From DATEAV01 sp964575425 (GTDB lineage Bacteria > Chloroflexota > Anaerolineae > Anaerolineales > E44-bin32): a stretch of DNA of 20,524 nt. Each line of letters opens with the position of its first letter. The stretch's first letter is position 1. Positions 1 to 7,207 of this stretch are shown here, one piece after another. Location: assembly GCA_964575425.1 (NCBI GenBank), contig CAZNRD010000048.1, positions 1-20,524 of the forward strand, given 5' to 3'. The notes under the pieces are model-generated. The model was given only the letters and a program-made list of their open reading frames with translations. It was not told the origin of the DNA and searched no databases. Both the position numbers and the translations under genes were made by a program.

Positions 1-40
1 TCCCCCGGCGGGGAGGGGGCCACCCGCCTCAATCCCTCCG

Positions 41-63
41 TTGTTCAACTCTCTCGAGAACAA
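41..63. repeat. Short inverted repeat upstream of the first femAB-like gene
   Basis: TTGTTC at 41-46 is matched by GAACAA at 58-63 with an 11-base spacer that contains the palindrome TCTCGAGA. It lies about 70 bases before the first FemAB-like gene and could be an operator. No regulator is encoded next to it in the window. It is a short dyad and may be chance. Confidence 0.25.
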
Positions 64-129
64 GTGCCATCCAGCTCCCATATTCGAATCCAGGCTCCCC
101 TTCCCCTGCTCGCCCTGCAATGAGGGATA

Positions 130-1188
130 ATGGTACCCATCACCACGTTTTCGGGAGGCCCCGAACCCGCGGCCATGGCCGATGACGCGGCTGCTCTGCT
201 CAGCACCGACGCATGGGAGGCCTTTCTCGCCTCCTTCCCCGATGCCCACCTGCTCCAGACTCCCGCCTGGGGCGCGCTCAAGGTCGCCTTCGGCTGGGAC
301 ACCGCTCGCCTTAGCCGCGGCGCGGCCGGAGCACAGGTGCTCTTTCGCCGCCTCTCGCCCAGCCTGCGACTCGCGTACGTGCCCAAGGGACCCGTCGGCC
401 CCTGGCTGCCGGACCTGATGCCCGACCTGGACTCACTGTGCCGTTCCCGCCGCGCCTTTGTTCTCAAACTCGAACCGGACAGCCCCGAGGACCCCGGCGT
501 TGCCGAGCAGCTAACCCGACACGGTTTCCGCCCAAGCCCACACGCCATCCAGCCTCGATCGACGCTCATCGTCAACCTCGCCGGAGACGATGAGATGCTG
601 CTGGCACGCATGCACCCCAAGACGCGCTACAACATCCGCCTGGCGCAGAAGAAGGGAGTCCACGTCCGACCGTGGGACGACCCGGACGCGTTCGCCCGCA
701 TGATGCAGGAGACGGCCCGCCGCGACGGCTTCGCCGCGCACAGCCCCGCCTATTACCACCGCGTCTTCGAGCTCTTTCAGCCCGACGGAGCCTGTCAGCT
801 TCTCGTGGCTGAGGTTGCAGGCCAGCCGGTGGCCGCGCTCATGGCGTTCGCCCGCGGCACCCGTGCCTGGTATCTCTACGGTGCCTCGACCGCGCACGAG
901 CGCCCGCGCATGCCCACCTACTTGCTGCAGTGGGAAGCCATGCGCTGGGCCCGGCAGCGCGGCTGCCTTTCCTACGACCTGTGGGGGATCCCCGACGCTG
1001 ACGAGGCCACGCTCGAGAGAGAGTTCTCCACTCGCCGCGACGGCCTGTGGGGCGTCTACCGCTTCAAGCGCGGGTTCGGCGGCCGCATCGTGCGCGGTTT
1101 GGGGGCGTGGGATCGTCCGTACAACGCCCTCCTCTACTTGGCCTACCGCCTGCTCTTCCGGATGATGGGCCGCTCCGCACCGCCATGA
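130..1188 (+). CDS. FemAB-like aminoacyltransferase (GNAT fold), copy 1
   Basis: The 352-residue protein resembles the FemAB/FemX family, which uses aminoacyl-tRNA to add amino acids to the peptidoglycan precursor (lipid II) at the inner face of the membrane. Family-like stretches seen are LLQTPAWGALK near the N-terminus, MHPKTRYNIRLAQKKGV in the middle, and AWYLYGAS, LLQWEAMRWARQRGC, YDLWGIPD and FKRGFGG toward the C-terminus. The start is uncertain. ATG 130 has GAGGG only three bases upstream, and a -10-like GATAAT (126-131) overlaps it. ATG 175 is in frame and gives an N-terminus of about the same length as the next gene's product. The stop overlaps the next start as ATGA, so the two genes are probably translationally coupled. 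The true substrate cannot be read from sequence; related proteins also act on other amino-acyl acceptors. Confidence 0.9.
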   Translation: MVPITTFSGGPEPAAMADDAAALLSTDAWEAFLASFPDAHLLQTPAWGALKVAFGWDTARLSRGAAGAQVLFRRLSPSLRLAYVPKGPVGPWLPDLMPDLDSLCRSRRAFVLKLEPDSPEDPGVAEQLTRHGFRPSPHAIQPRSTLIVNLAGDDEMLLARMHPKTRYNIRLAQKKGVHVRPWDDPDAFARMMQETARRDGFAAHSPAYYHRVFELFQPDGACQLLVAEVAGQPVAALMAFARGTRAWYLYGASTAHERPRMPTYLLQWEAMRWARQRGCLSYDLWGIPDADEATLEREFSTRRDGLWGVYRFKRGFGGRIVRGLGAWDRPYNALLYLAYRLLFRMMGRSAPP

Positions 1189-2282
1189 AACCGGACTTCG
1201 TCACCTCCGATGCACACTGGTCCCGCATTCTGGCCTCGCTCCCCGGCCCGCATCTGCTGCAAACCTGGGAGTGGGGCGAGTTCAAGCAGCGCTACGGCTG
1301 GCGTCCATGGCGCCTGGTCTGGCGCCGTGCGGATGGTTCTTCCGCCGCGGCAGCTCAGGTCCTGGCCCGCAGAGGCGTCGGCGGCCTGACCGTTCTCTAC
1401 TGCCCCCGCGGCCCAATCCTCGATTGGTCTGAGGCCGAAACCCTGACCAGCATCTTGCATCACCTTGGCAGCATGGCCGCTCAGCGCGGGGCGATACAGA
1501 TCAAGATCGACCCCGACATCCCGGTCGGCTACGGGCTGCCCGGGAGCGACGAGGCCAGCGAGGATTCCCTGGGGCTGTCCGTCGCCGACCGTCTCCGTCA
1601 GGCCGGCTGGCGCTTCTCGCCCCAGCAGGTGCAATTCCGCAATACCTTCATCCTCGACCTCACCCTCGGCGAAGAAACGCTGCTGGCGCGGATGAAGCAG
1701 AAGACACGCTACAACATCGGCCTGGCTGAGCGGCGCGGCGTGCTCGTGCGGCCGGCGACCCACGAGCATCTCGACCTCCTCTATCGCATGTATGCAGAGA
1801 CCTCCGTCCGGGACAGCTTTGTCATCCGCCCGGCCGCGTACTACCGGCAGGTTTGGGGAGACTTCGCCGCCGCCGGCCTGGCCCAGCCTCTCATCGCTGA
1901 GGTGGACGGCGAACCGGTGGCCGGTCTGATCGTCTACCGCTTCGGCAAGCGTGCGTGGTACCTGTACGGCATGTCCCGTGACATCTACCGCGAGCGGATG
2001 CCCAACCACCTGCTACAGTGGGAGGCCATCCGCTGGGCGCGCCGTCAGGGATGCCTCAGCTACGACCTCTGGGGCGCCCCGGACCGCCTGGATCCGACCG
2101 ACCCGATGTGGGGCGTCTTCCGGTTCAAGGAAGGGTTCGGCGCGCGTCTCATCCGCACCCTGGGCGCGTGGGACTTCACCACGCGCCCAGCGCTCGCGCG
2201 CCTCTACACGCTTCTGCTGCCTCGCCTGCTCGACGTCTTGCGTGACCGGGGCAAGGCCCAGATGAGGCGTCTGCTGGACTAG
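1185..2282 (+). CDS. FemAB-like aminoacyltransferase (GNAT fold), copy 2
   Basis: This 365-residue protein is a tandem paralogue of its upstream neighbour. Both share LLQT.WG, LLARM..KTRYNI, RAWYLYG, LLQWEA.RWAR, GCLSYDLWG and F.FK.GFG blocks in the same order. ATG 1185 is chosen because it overlaps the preceding stop (ATGA, 1185-1188) and aligns with the N-terminus of copy 1. An in-frame upstream start at 1047 would lie inside copy 1 and is not supported. The expected role is addition of an amino acid to a peptidoglycan cross-bridge, possibly at a different position from copy 1, as FemA and FemB divide the work in staphylococci. It converges on mscL with 19 bases between the two stops and no obvious terminator. 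Confidence 0.9.
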   Translation: MKPDFVTSDAHWSRILASLPGPHLLQTWEWGEFKQRYGWRPWRLVWRRADGSSAAAAQVLARRGVGGLTVLYCPRGPILDWSEAETLTSILHHLGSMAAQRGAIQIKIDPDIPVGYGLPGSDEASEDSLGLSVADRLRQAGWRFSPQQVQFRNTFILDLTLGEETLLARMKQKTRYNIGLAERRGVLVRPATHEHLDLLYRMYAETSVRDSFVIRPAAYYRQVWGDFAAAGLAQPLIAEVDGEPVAGLIVYRFGKRAWYLYGMSRDIYRERMPNHLLQWEAIRWARRQGCLSYDLWGAPDRLDPTDPMWGVFRFKEGFGARLIRTLGAWDFTTRPALARLYTLLLPRLLDVLRDRGKAQMRRLLD

Positions 2283-2301
2283 TCGGCGGGCCGGATGCGC
2301 C

Positions 2302-2733
2302 TCAGGCCTCGAGCGCCGAGGTGCAGTGCGGACAGCGCCTGGCGCGCAGCGGAATGGTCGAGAAGCAGTACGGGCACTCCCGCGTGGTTGGCGCGACCTC
2401 GGGTTTCCGCTGCAGCCGGTTCACCTGGCGAACCAGCAGGAAGATCACGAAGGCCACAACCAGGAAATCCAGCACCGTGTTCAGGAACAGGCCGTAATTG
2501 ATCGTCGGCGCACCGGCCAATTGCGCTTCGGCCAGCGACGCGTAGCGGACCCCCGACAGGTTCAGGTACAGCGAGCCGAAGTTGACCCTGCCCAGGAGCA
2601 GGCCGATCGGAGGCATCAAGACGTCATTGACCAGCGAGGTGACAATACGACCGAAGGCCACCCCCAAGACGATGCCGACGGCCATGTCGATCACATTGCC
2701 CCGCATGGCGAAATCCCTGAATTCCTTCAGCAT
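2302..2733 (-). CDS. mscL: Large-conductance mechanosensitive channel MscL with C-terminal zinc ribbon
   Basis: MscL is a homopentameric inner-membrane pore that opens under membrane tension and releases solutes during osmotic downshock. The 143-residue protein begins LKEFRDFAMRGNVIDMAVG, the conserved amphipathic N-terminal helix and start of TM1. TM1 runs through VGIVLGVAFGRIVTSLVND, followed by the periplasmic loop and TM2 (FLNTVLDFLVVAFVIFLLV). Instead of only the usual cytoplasmic helix, the tail carries a CPYC...CPHC four-cysteine ribbon (about residues 120-136) typical of a small zinc-binding knuckle. A strong AAGGAGGTG ribosome site precedes ATG 2733. It is transcribed in the same direction as the upstream dodecin gene, 129 bases away. 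Confidence 0.96.
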   Translation of the reverse strand: MLKEFRDFAMRGNVIDMAVGIVLGVAFGRIVTSLVNDVLMPPIGLLLGRVNFGSLYLNLSGVRYASLAEAQLAGAPTINYGLFLNTVLDFLVVAFVIFLLVRQVNRLQRKPEVAPTTRECPYCFSTIPLRARRCPHCTSALEA

Positions 2734-2848
2734 TGCTCCACCTCCTTCATTAGCATGTTTTCAGAATCGGCGGCTTCCCCGGCAGGGGCACGCGCCAAGC
2801 CCCCCGCCCCCCAATTCGGAAGGTGGGCTGCATCCTCCGACCAACTTG

Positions 2849-2860
2849 GCCGCGCGCGGC
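2849..2860. repeat. 12-bp palindrome GCCGCGCGCGGC after the dodecin stop
   Basis: A perfect GC-only dyad lies just downstream of the dodecin stop codon in the direction of transcription. No T-run follows, so it is at best a weak or factor-assisted terminator. The same 14-mer GGCCGCGCGCGGCT occurs again at 10221-10234 in the leader of the CoA-transferase operon. Confidence 0.3.
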
Positions 2861-2862
2861 TC

Positions 2863-3078
2863 CTAGTCTTCGCGCTCGTACTTGAAGGAGAGCTTCACTT
2901 TGGCGCGGTAAGTGCGGACTCTACCGTCGTCGACCACCATGTCCAGCTGCACGATTTCCGCGATGCGAAGGTCCCGCAGCGTCTTGGCAGCCGTCTCGAC
3001 GGCGTGTGCCGCGGCCTTCTCCCACGACTCCTCGCTCGTCCCCACCAGTTCGATGATCTTGTACACACTGTCGGCCAT
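2863..3078 (-). CDS. Dodecin family protein (Rv0379/SecE2-like)
   Basis: Dodecins are about 70-residue proteins that assemble as hollow dodecamers; classical members bind flavins between paired tryptophans. This 71-residue product has the family frame: VYKIIELVGTSEESWEKAA, then a helix, then two strands ending VKLSFKYE. Where flavin-binding dodecins have a tryptophan (KTLRHLDWFEV in the Thermus protein, from memory), this one reads KTLRDLRIAEI. That fits the branch exemplified by Mycobacterium tuberculosis Rv0379, described as a calcium dodecin, rather than a flavin store. ATG 3078 is chosen because GGAGGGAGGG lies just upstream and the family starts here. A longer in-frame reading upstream has no homology. 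Confidence 0.9.
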   Translation of the reverse strand: MADSVYKIIELVGTSEESWEKAAAHAVETAAKTLRDLRIAEIVQLDMVVDDGRVRTYRAKVKLSFKYERED

Positions 3079-3166
3079 TGTCCCTCCCTCCTGTGAATGT
3101 GCCAGGCATGCGCCTGAATCCTGGATCGGTCTTTCCCTCGCCTCCCCACGGCCGCTTCGGTTGGTC

Positions 3167-3361
3167 GTCCACGGCCTTGTACGTCTGCCTCGGGGGTGCT
3201 TCGCCCTGAGGGGCCCGCAGGCAGTCCTCCAGCTGGGCTTCGTCCAAGGCGAATCGGAACAGCGACGTTCCGGCCCACTGCATCCGCAACGCCTCATCCG
3301 GTATCCAGGCAATGAGCCGTCGGAAGCCCTCTCTGGCGAACGGTACGAGTCCGATGTCCAT
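3167..3361 (-). pseudogene. Truncated GNAT N-acetyltransferase relic
   Basis: Reading from ATG 3361 (preceded by GGAGGCGGG) gives about 65 residues: MDIGLVPFAREGFRRLIAWI, then WAG, FALDEAQLEDCL and YKAV. This is the typical N-terminal third of RimJ/RimL-like GNAT acetyltransferases (pattern dF..L..WI......WAG..F.fpL...QL). The acetyl-CoA-binding motif R/Q-x-x-G-x-G/A and the rest of the fold are absent. The frame runs on into the dodecin gene without GNAT-like sequence, and neither other frame supplies it. I infer a gene cut by deletion, with the dodecin gene abutting the break. Confidence 0.55.
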
Positions 3362-3649
3362 GACCCGCCTCCGCCCAGCGGCACGGCCGGACCGATACCG
3401 AGCATACACCGACCACTTATCCTAGCACATCCCACCCCATCGTCATACCGTCCCCGGCCCTGCGTTGCAGCCCAGCGTCGGCCGGAGTAGAATCCCGGCT
3501 CCGACCTGCCGCAGAGTCGAGCCCGGCGCATCTCGTCTTGAAGAGGGCCATGGTTTCATACTTCTTCGCCTCCATCGCGTTTCGAAAATTCTCCGGCGCT
3601 TTGGCCCTTGCCTGGTCGAGCACCTTCTAGGCCCAGGAGCCGCTGCCCC
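3362..3649. other. Gene-free gap between the GNAT relic and the DUF6585-like gene
   Basis: This divergent gap holds no convincing gene. A 26-codon frame at 3550-3630 (+) and an 86-codon frame on the minus strand show no family features. Base composition at 3540-3600 is less GC-rich than the neighbours, which could mark a promoter or old decayed sequence. No clear -35/-10 pair was found. Confidence 0.4.
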
Positions 3650-4456
3650 TTGCCCCCAGTTCCACTGCCAGCCTCGGATGACCTGGGCGCGCTGATCAAC
3701 GAGCACCGCACTCGATCGTCAGCAAGGTGGCCTTTTTCCTTGCTCAGCGCTTCGAGTCTCCTCGGTGCGCTGGCTGCGGCCGGATACGCCATCGACCGCT
3801 GGCACTTCGCGCACGCGCACCTTGGCCCAGCCGCCGTCTGGCGCCTGTCCGCGCCTGCTCTTGGCGTAGCCGCGGCACTGCTCGCGCTGGGCTGCCTGTC
3901 GGTTGTCCTCCGGCTTCGACCGGGAACACTGCGCGTTGAGGTGCGCCGCGATGGACTGCGCTGGAGCCGAGGCCGGCGCTCGGCATCTGCTCGCTGGAGC
4001 CAGGTACGCCAGGTCCACACGCGCGCCATCCGCTACCTGCTGCCAGCGTTGGGCAAGCGGACTCAGGCCGAGCTTCTGCTCGGATTTCGCCCGGCAGGGA
4101 TCTCATCCCGCCGTCTCCGCTGGCTGCGTCTGCCTCACACGCTCTCCGACTTCAACGGCCTGGCCGCAGCCGTCAAGACGCAGGTGTACCCGCTCCTCAT
4201 GGCCGACATGACCCGGGCGCTCCGCCAGGGGAGGCCCCTGACATTCGGGCCCCTTCGCCTCTCCGCCGAAGGCATGCGGCAGGGCAGACGCCTGATCCGC
4301 TGGTCCGACCTTGAGCAGGTGTGCCTGGATGACGGCGTGGTCCGCCTGCGCGCTTCAGCCTCCAGCGGACATCGGGAGCTGCGGTTGCACGCGCATCACC
4401 TTCCCAACCTCGAAGTGTGCCTGCAACTCATCGACCTGCTGAGCCGCCAATCATGA
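3650..4456 (+). CDS. DUF6585-like two-TM membrane protein
   Basis: The product resembles a Chloroflexota family recalled as DUF6585, of unknown function. A short N-terminal stretch (LPASDDLGALINEHR) precedes two hydrophobic segments (FSLLSASSLLGALAAAGYA and APALGVAAALLALGCLSVVL). Two PH-like or beta-rich cytoplasmic halves follow: LRVEVRRDGLRW...ARWSQVRQV, and FGPLRLSAEGM...RLIRWSDLEQV ending HLPNLEVCLQLIDLL. No catalytic residues are evident. No ATG is available. TTG 3650 has AGGAG ten bases upstream and begins right before the conserved N-terminus; an alternative in-frame TTG at 3608 lacks a ribosome site. The stop overlaps the lipoprotein start (ATGA 4453-4456), so the two are coupled. The start is uncertain. 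Confidence 0.75.
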   Translation: MPPVPLPASDDLGALINEHRTRSSARWPFSLLSASSLLGALAAAGYAIDRWHFAHAHLGPAAVWRLSAPALGVAAALLALGCLSVVLRLRPGTLRVEVRRDGLRWSRGRRSASARWSQVRQVHTRAIRYLLPALGKRTQAELLLGFRPAGISSRRLRWLRLPHTLSDFNGLAAAVKTQVYPLLMADMTRALRQGRPLTFGPLRLSAEGMRQGRRLIRWSDLEQVCLDDGVVRLRASASSGHRELRLHAHHLPNLEVCLQLIDLLSRQS

Positions 4457-6912
4457 GACCTCACCGACTGCTACTGCTCACAGTACTTCTCACCTCGTGT
4501 TCGGCCTTCCCCGGATGGGGAGGAGGGCTGGCGGGCCCGACGCCGATACCCATGCCTCCCTCCCCACCCCCGCCCGCCGGGCAGGTCTCGTTCCAGGTGA
4601 CGCCGCCCCCAGGCACCTCGGATCAGGCCCAGATCTCCCTGATTCTGTTGGACGAGGTTGCGGGCTTCCCCTTCCATCAGCGTGAGTTCCCCATGGTGCG
4701 CGCCGAAGACGGGCGATATCAGGTCACCCTGACCCAGCCCGTCGGCTCGCTGATCCGGTACCGCTATCGACGGACATTGCCGGGCGTGGCGGAGGAGTTC
4801 ACCGCACGGGGCGAGGCTGTGGATTTCCGCCTGGCTCACATCACCGGCCCGGGCGTCGTCGAGGATGTGGTCGCGGCGTGGGCCGACGCGCCTTATTCAG
4901 GGCCGACAGGCCGCATCGTCGGCCACATCCGCGACGCCTCCAGTGGCACGCCGCTGCCGGAGATCCTGATCGCCGCGGGCGGGATGAAGTCGTTCACCGA
5001 CGGCGAGGGCTTCTTCCGGCTTGATGGCTTGCCTCCCGGCACGCACACGCTGGTGGCCATGAGCCTCGACGGCGCCTACCGCACATGGCAGCAGAACGCC
5101 CTCGTCGCCACCGACAGCGCCACCCCCGCTGAATTCTCCCTGACGCCAGCACAGCCCGTCACCGTCTCCTTCGAGGTCACAGTCCCTGCCGACACCCCGC
5201 TTGGCGGGCCGCTCCGCCTGGCTGGCAACTTGCGGGCTCTGGGGAACATGTTCTCGCCCCTCGACGGCGGCGTTCGACTTTCGGCCGCCCGCATGCCGAC
5301 CTTGACGCTCGTCGATGCCACCCACTACATCCTGATCCTCCAGCTGTACGCCGGCACCGACCTGCGCTACGCCTACACCCTGGGCGACGGGCTGTGGAAC
5401 GCCGAGCGCTCTGCCGATGGCGACTTCTTCGTCCGGCAGCTGGTCGTGCCGGATCACGACCTGATCGTCGAGGACACCGTCGCCACCTGGCATTCCAGCG
5501 AGCTCTCCCCTGTGACGCTCTCGGTGGCCATCCCTGGCAACACGCCTCCGGAGGACACTGTCTCACTGCAGCTCAGCGGAGGCGGCTGGTTCGAACCTCT
5601 GCCCATGATTCGCACCGGCCCGCTGGAGTGGTCCTTCACGCTCTTCGGCCCCTTCGATTTGGCTCCAGCTCTCGGCTACCGCTACTGCCGTAGCCTCCAG
5701 TGCGGCGCCGCCGACGACGCCGCGACCAGCGGCCCGACCGTCATCGGCCGGCCTATCGCGCCCGGCCGCTCCCCCCAGATAATCACCGACGTTATCCAGG
5801 CCTGGCAGTGGTGGGGCAGCCAGCAGCCGTCAATCGTGGTCCCAGGGGGGCTGGAGGCGAGGCCAGGCTTCAAGGCCGGAGTCGAACTGTCGGCTGCGTA
5901 CGACCCGACGTGGTCGTCGTCCCTCCCGCAGGCGATGGCCGGCATCGCCGGGGGCGGGGCAAACGCTGTCATCCTTTCGCCCGTGTGGATGATGAAGCAG
6001 AACTCGCCGACGCCGATGATCGCCTTCGATCCGGCGGCGGGCCCCTTCCTCAGCGACCTGGCGGCATGGATCGCGGAAGCTCACCGACTCGGCCTGACGG
6101 TCGGCCTGCATCCTCGGCTGCGCTCGGCCTCGGTGGATGATGCAGCCTGGTGGTCGTCTGCACCGCGCGACCTTGCCTGGTGGGATGTCTGGTACGAGTC
6201 GTACCGCTCGCTGGTCCTGACGTCCGCCCGGCTGGCCGCCGCTTCCGGCGCTGAGGAGCTGATCCTCGGTGCACCCGAAGTCAGTCCCGCGCTGCCGGCT
6301 GGCCTACTTGCCGACGGATCGCCATCCGGCGTCCCGGCGGATGCCGAGGCCCGCTGGCGCTCACTCCTTGCCGAGGTGCGCAGCATCTACCGCGGGCAGT
6401 TGGTGTTCGAGACCGAGTTGGGTCGAAGCCTGCAGCCAATTCCGCCTTTTCTCGACGAGATCGACCAGATCCACGTGTACTGGCACGCCCCACTGGGAGA
6501 GGGGACGAATCTCTCGCCGGCTGAGATGCAGGCTGGCAGCGAAACCTGGATCCAGCAGGCGTTGCTGCCATTGGCAGCGCGCGCCGGCAAACCAATAGTG
6601 CTGAGCGTGGAATACCTGTCCCTGGATGGCGGGGCGACGGCCTGCGCGCCGGCGCCCGATGGAAGCTGCCGCTTGCCCTCCGCCTTCGATGCCGGGGCTG
6701 TAGTCGATCCCGAACTTGCCGTCGATCTGGCCGAACAGGCCGAGGCCTACAATGCCGTGCTCTCCGCCGCCTACGCCCACCCGGAGATCGCCGGCTTTTT
6801 CGCCCGCGGCTACAATCCCTCCGTGGCACTGCAAGACAAGTCGGCTTCGATCCACGGGAAGGCGGCACAGGCTGTGCTCTGGTATTGGTTCAGCAACCTG
6901 ACTGGTCGTTGA
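4453..6912 (+). CDS. Modular lipoprotein with three related beta-modules and a glycosidase-like TIM barrel
   Basis: The 819-residue protein starts with MRPHRLLLLTVLLTSC, a lipoprotein signal with lipobox LTSC (Cys16), so it should be anchored outside the membrane. About residues 43-140, 235-345 and 352-450 are three related beta-rich modules, resembling starch-binding or CBM20/48-like domains. Each opens with V(S/L)xxVxxP and closes with a V/I-x-D-x-V/I-x-A-W signature. Residues 152-232 (GHIRDASSGTPLPEI...FTDGEGFFRLDGLPPGTHTL) are a carboxypeptidase-regulatory-like fold. Residues about 466-819 resemble a GH113-like (beta/alpha)8 barrel: AWIAEAHRLGLTVGLHPRL, LGAPEV (Glu609, possible acid/base) and VLSVEYLS (Glu720, possible nucleophile). 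The likely role is binding and hydrolysis of an extracellular polysaccharide; the substrate is unknown. The start overlaps the upstream stop. Confidence 0.8.
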   Translation: MRPHRLLLLTVLLTSCSAFPGWGGGLAGPTPIPMPPSPPPPAGQVSFQVTPPPGTSDQAQISLILLDEVAGFPFHQREFPMVRAEDGRYQVTLTQPVGSLIRYRYRRTLPGVAEEFTARGEAVDFRLAHITGPGVVEDVVAAWADAPYSGPTGRIVGHIRDASSGTPLPEILIAAGGMKSFTDGEGFFRLDGLPPGTHTLVAMSLDGAYRTWQQNALVATDSATPAEFSLTPAQPVTVSFEVTVPADTPLGGPLRLAGNLRALGNMFSPLDGGVRLSAARMPTLTLVDATHYILILQLYAGTDLRYAYTLGDGLWNAERSADGDFFVRQLVVPDHDLIVEDTVATWHSSELSPVTLSVAIPGNTPPEDTVSLQLSGGGWFEPLPMIRTGPLEWSFTLFGPFDLAPALGYRYCRSLQCGAADDAATSGPTVIGRPIAPGRSPQIITDVIQAWQWWGSQQPSIVVPGGLEARPGFKAGVELSAAYDPTWSSSLPQAMAGIAGGGANAVILSPVWMMKQNSPTPMIAFDPAAGPFLSDLAAWIAEAHRLGLTVGLHPRLRSASVDDAAWWSSAPRDLAWWDVWYESYRSLVLTSARLAAASGAEELILGAPEVSPALPAGLLADGSPSGVPADAEARWRSLLAEVRSIYRGQLVFETELGRSLQPIPPFLDEIDQIHVYWHAPLGEGTNLSPAEMQAGSETWIQQALLPLAARAGKPIVLSVEYLSLDGGATACAPAPDGSCRLPSAFDAGAVVDPELAVDLAEQAEAYNAVLSAAYAHPEIAGFFARGYNPSVALQDKSASIHGKAAQAVLWYWFSNLTGR

Positions 6913-6960
6913 AGGCAGGACTGTCGCAGCCTCTCCCACGTTGCGCCGTGAGGGGACGAA

Positions 6961-7015
6961 GAGAGAGTGTTGGATTACCCCGCGCATCTGGCACATCGCG
7001 CGGAGACCCTCTCTC
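6961..7015. repeat. Nested inverted repeat after the lipoprotein gene
   Basis: GAGAGAG (6961-6967) pairs with CTCTCTC (7009-7015). Inside it CCGCGC (6980-6985) pairs with GCGCGG (6998-7003) around a 12-base loop. It begins 48 bases after the lipoprotein stop and is followed by a pyrimidine-rich run rather than a clean T-tract. It may terminate the DUF6585-lipoprotein transcript. Nothing else was recognised between 6913 and 7207. Confidence 0.3.
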
Positions 7016-7207
7016 ACCCCCACCTCTCTTCCCCTGTGCATCAGGGAGCCTTACGCCCGGTCGCTCCAAGCCCAGGGGGTAGGTAGACCGGTGAACGGGA
7101 CGTGGAGGGAGAGGCAGAGGCGGCTTGCCGTTCCACAAGGAGCTTGATCTGGATGGTATCCGCAGCCGCGCCCCCAGTATCTCAACACCCCCGAAGGGAG
7201 GGTTCTC

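Noticed and set aside
1047..1184. A 46-codon N-terminal extension of the second FemAB-like protein
   Set aside because: It lies within the first gene, is Arg/Pro-rich shadow sequence, and the ATGA start at 1185 aligns with the paralogue.
3550..3630. A 26-codon frame starting MVSYFFASIAF
   Set aside because: It is slightly hydrophobic, but it is too short, lacks a good ribosome site and overlaps the likely leader of the next gene.
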